This document shows positions 62,130 to 64,000 of a DNA stretch of 64,000 nucleotides, piece after piece. A program made the position numbers and the translations under genes. Where the stretch lies: assembly GCA_023433505.1 (NCBI GenBank), contig JAEZCO010000054.1, positions 62,001 to 126,000 of the forward strand. The letters run 5' to 3'. The notes beneath the pieces were generated by a model. It ran no database searches. It was not told the origin of the DNA and worked only from the letters and a program-made list of their open reading frames with translations. Origin of the DNA: Bacillota bacterium (lineage in GTDB: Bacteria; Bacillota; Clostridia; Acetivibrionales; DTU013). The stretch's first letter is position 1. Every line of letters begins with the position of its first letter.

Positions 62130-62519
62130 CTATGCTCCTTTATAGATGACGATAGTAAAGGGCAGGTTTTCAAGGTCTTCTTTGAACTCTTCTCCGCATT
62201 CAATGGCTGTTTCGTTTCTTGCGTCGCATCGCCAGTTCACAATAATGTTTTTGCCTTCCTCCGCCGCTTCGTCCAGCAGGCTGAACAACATCATCAGAAT
62301 TTTTGAAGTACTGCTGTTAAAATAAATAATTTCAAATTCCACAATCACTTCCTGCCTGTCAACAGCGGCGACATATTCTTTCAGCCAATCCAGGATGGGC
62401 GCATAGAATTTTGCTGCGTTTTCGGGAAAGGATTCCCCTGAAATCACCAGCCTGTTTGTCGATAGATCAAAGTTTATGCAAGGTGTAGAAGATGTTTTTT
62501 CAATGAAAAGATTGTCCAT
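62130..62519 (-). CDS. siaC: SiaC-like phosphoprotein regulator (DUF1987)
   Basis: A 129-residue protein matching the SiaC/DUF1987 family: STPCINFDLSTNRLVISGES near the start, FPENAAKFYAPILDWL, then FEIIYFNSSTSK around residue 62-73 and NWRCDARNETA. In Pseudomonas aeruginosa SiaC, Thr68 in the equivalent YLNTSS stretch is the phosphorylation site; here Ser69 takes its place. SiaC in its dephosphorylated form binds and activates the SiaD diguanylate cyclase. Only 2 bases separate it from the kinase gene upstream, and its last bases hold the ribosome site of the siaD remnant. Family assignment is strong; its partner is unclear as siaD is broken. Confidence 0.85.
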   Translation of the reverse strand: MDNLFIEKTSSTPCINFDLSTNRLVISGESFPENAAKFYAPILDWLKEYVAAVDRQEVIVEFEIIYFNSSTSKILMMLFSLLDEAAEEGKNIIVNWRCDARNETAIECGEEFKEDLENLPFTIVIYKGA

Positions 62520-62521
62520 TT

Positions 62522-63082
62522 TTACCTCCTGATTGTAACTTTTATACTGAAAAACGAATACCGTCCGTCGATGGGCATAAAGGAATATTCAATGGGCTTT
62601 CCGGCTTTGCGGGCCATCTCGATCAGACCCAGGCCGGCTCCCTTGCTGCCTTCCTCCGGAACCTGCCTGCGCTTTTCCTTGTAAAGGACTTTTAATTCAT
62701 CCTTATCCAGCATACGGATGCTTTCTATTTTATCCTTAATTCTCTCCACATCGGAACTAAAAATTTTGTTGCCGCAGTAAACATACAGTTCCTCTTCTTC
62801 CTGTCCGATAACCAGTACGCCGATTCGCAGCTCCTTCTCCAGTTCAAGGTCCTCCTTGACCTTTTCGGCAGAATAATTCAGTACATTTTGCATTTGCTCT
62901 ACGAATATGGAGAAGATAGCCTGGGACACCGTAAACCCGGCGTCCTCGATTTCCAGGTCCAGTCTCAGGGTTTGCCCGATGCCCTCAACGGTAGCATGGG
63001 ATATGGGACCGCTGTAGCAAAAAATGATATTTTCCTTCTTTATACTCTGGTAAAACTGGTAAAGGTCCATGGTATGCTTCAC
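62522..63082 (-). CDS. siaB: SiaB-like protein kinase (HATPase-like fold)
   Basis: About 186 residues; a GTG at 63082 lies 9 bases after AGGAGG and is preferred over TTG at 63088 or ATG at 63070. The sequence fits the SiaB kinase family: QAIFSIFVEQMQNVLNYSAEKV (N-box region of a GHKL ATPase) and EEGSKGAGLGLIEMARKAGKP (ATP-lid and G-box). In Pseudomonas SiaB phosphorylates SiaC. Here it precedes siaC by 2 bases and follows the SiaA-like phosphatase by 38 bases. Assignment rests on both its fold and its position in the operon. Confidence 0.85.
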   Translation of the reverse strand: MKHTMDLYQFYQSIKKENIIFCYSGPISHATVEGIGQTLRLDLEIEDAGFTVSQAIFSIFVEQMQNVLNYSAEKVKEDLELEKELRIGVLVIGQEEEELYVYCGNKIFSSDVERIKDKIESIRMLDKDELKVLYKEKRRQVPEEGSKGAGLGLIEMARKAGKPIEYSFMPIDGRYSFFSIKVTIRR

Positions 63083-63120
63083 TTGCAAATACCTCCTCTA
63101 TGTTTTTGATCGATTGGGCA

Positions 63121-64000
63121 TCATATTTTGAAACCGAACAGGGTGATGTCATCCCGCCGTATTTCTCCATGAGAGTAGCTTTCAAAAGCCTGGAGTATCC
63201 TCTGCTTCTGCTCGGGCAGACTCAATTCCTGTACCGATTGCAAAAGGTTCATCAGTCTGGTTTTACCGAAGGGAAGCCTGCTGTCTCCTCCCACCTGGTC
63301 CCTTAATCCGTCCGTAGTCATATAGAAATTTGTTCCCGGCTCAATTTTGATTTCATTGTTTTTAAATATCACATCGGGATTTGAGGATTTGTAGCCTATG
63401 CTCCAACGGTCGCCTTTGATTTCCCATACCTCATTCCCCCTCATGGCATAAAGGGATATTTTGGCGCCTGCAAAAATCAGCGTACCGTCATTCCGGGCCA
63501 GACACAGTCCAATGTCCAGACCGTCGTCCGATTCGGCATTTTCCATGTTCTGCGACAGGGTCTGACGGATAATCCGGTTCATCTCTTTCAAAATTGCCGC
63601 AGGGTCCGAGGTCCCCACCTCATTCACAACCCTCCCCAGGGTAGTGCCCGCAATCATTGTCATAATGGCTCCGGGCACACCATGGCCCGTACAGTCTATG
63701 ACTCCCACAAGGAAGCAATCGTCGGACCCTTTAAACCAGTAAAGATCGCCTCCGATGATGTCTTTCGGATCCCATATGACAAAATAATCCTCCAAATGCT
63801 CTGAAATTATGCTGGCAGGAGGCAGGATGGCCTGCTGGATTGTGCGCGCATACTGGATGCTTTCGACAATCTGATGGTTTGCGGCTTCCAGCCTGAGCAA
63901 GCTTACGGACAATTCCTCGGTGCGCTGTCTGACCAGCTCCTCCAGCTGTTCCTGATAGGCCTTCAGCTCTTCTCTTGCCGTCAGCAGCCCCGACGACATG
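63121..64000 (-). CDS. siaA: SiaA-like PP2C/SpoIIE-type phosphatase, partial at the window edge
   Basis: The C-terminal part of a serine/threonine phosphatase; the frame has no start inside the window, and the Met at 63999 looks internal. A coiled coil (EQLEELVRQRTEELSVSLL) leads into the PPM catalytic domain: IIGGDLYWFKGSDD, GVIDCTGHGVPGAIMTMI, DDGLDIGLC, TNFYMTTDGLRDQVGGD and IRRDDITLFGF, with the metal-binding Asp residues kept. A membrane sensor with HAMP, as in SiaA, is expected upstream. It heads the siaABCD-like operon and should dephosphorylate SiaC. Confidence 0.85.
   Translation of the reverse strand, partial: MSSGLLTAREELKAYQEQLEELVRQRTEELSVSLLRLEAANHQIVESIQYARTIQQAILPPASIISEHLEDYFVIWDPKDIIGGDLYWFKGSDDCFLVGVIDCTGHGVPGAIMTMIAGTTLGRVVNEVGTSDPAAILKEMNRIIRQTLSQNMENAESDDGLDIGLCLARNDGTLIFAGAKISLYAMRGNEVWEIKGDRWSIGYKSSNPDVIFKNNEIKIEPGTNFYMTTDGLRDQVGGDSRLPFGKTRLMNLLQSVQELSLPEQKQRILQAFESYSHGEIRRDDITLFGFKI

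Noticed and set aside
1..64000. tRNA, rRNA, CRISPR arrays, insertion sequences or prophage genes
   Set aside because: Reading both strands I found no cloverleaf or rRNA-like sequence, no regularly spaced repeats and no transposase or phage protein signatures.

Overview
The window looks like a chromosomal segment of a low-to-moderate GC, Gram-positive anaerobe, most likely a saccharolytic member of the Clostridia. This is inferred from the purine-rich GGAGG ribosome binding sites, an S-layer-homology anchored enzyme, YesM/YesN-type two-component systems, CUT1 sugar importers without their own ATPase, a small RelA-type alarmone synthetase, and a D-psicose 3-epimerase whose four metal-binding residues fall at the same positions as in the Clostridium cellulolyticum enzyme. 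There are no tRNA or rRNA genes, no CRISPR array and no recognisable insertion sequence.

Layout. 0.2-9.2 kb: a GH106-like glycosidase, a membrane-bound AraC-type regulator, a fused three-module QueG-like iron-sulfur protein and a LacI-like/LuxR-like hybrid regulator. 9.7-18.5 kb: a GH4 glycosidase operon with a complete CUT1 importer (minus strand), divergent from its probable YesM/YesN sensor-regulator pair (plus strand). 18.6-24.2 kb: secreted enzymes (an S-layer anchored clan-A glycosidase with a CBM9-like module, and a GH26 mannanase-like enzyme) and a small membrane-anchored protein of unknown role. 24.7-39.3 kb: a polyol/ketose locus on the minus strand: xylulokinase-like kinase, a solute-binding protein/sensor kinase/response regulator operon, then an importer, two zinc dehydrogenases, D-psicose 3-epimerase and an SDR. 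A decayed ROK (XylR-like) repressor lies beside the kinase. 39.4-42.5 kb: a MarR/DHA2 efflux pair and an alarmone synthetase. 42.7-56.5 kb: two glycan clusters, one with an AraC regulator, a WbsX/GH99-like protein, a fucose/arabinose isomerase-like protein and a GH106-like glycosidase, the other with an AraC regulator, a DUF5107-TPR protein and a GH36 alpha-galactosidase. 56.7-58.8 kb: a LysR regulator and a MetE-core (YxjG-like) protein. 59.1-64 kb: a PAS-GGDEF-HD-GYP protein facing a SiaABCD-like operon.

How it works together: most of the window is a tandem of locally regulated sugar-catabolic modules. Extracellular enzymes cut glycans, lipoprotein-dependent importers bring in the products, intracellular glycosidases (GH4, GH36, GH106-like) cleave them, and isomerases, dehydrogenases and the kinase route the sugars to central metabolism. 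Almost every module carries its own AraC-, YesN- or LacI-like regulator.

Most interesting points: a SiaABC phospho-switch operon whose SiaD diguanylate cyclase has lost its GGDEF core by deletion and frameshift; a 116-bp promoter-region repeat shared by two distant sites; an 18-bp perfect palindrome upstream of the GH26 gene; a pair of matching MarR operators; and the triple QueG-like fusion.
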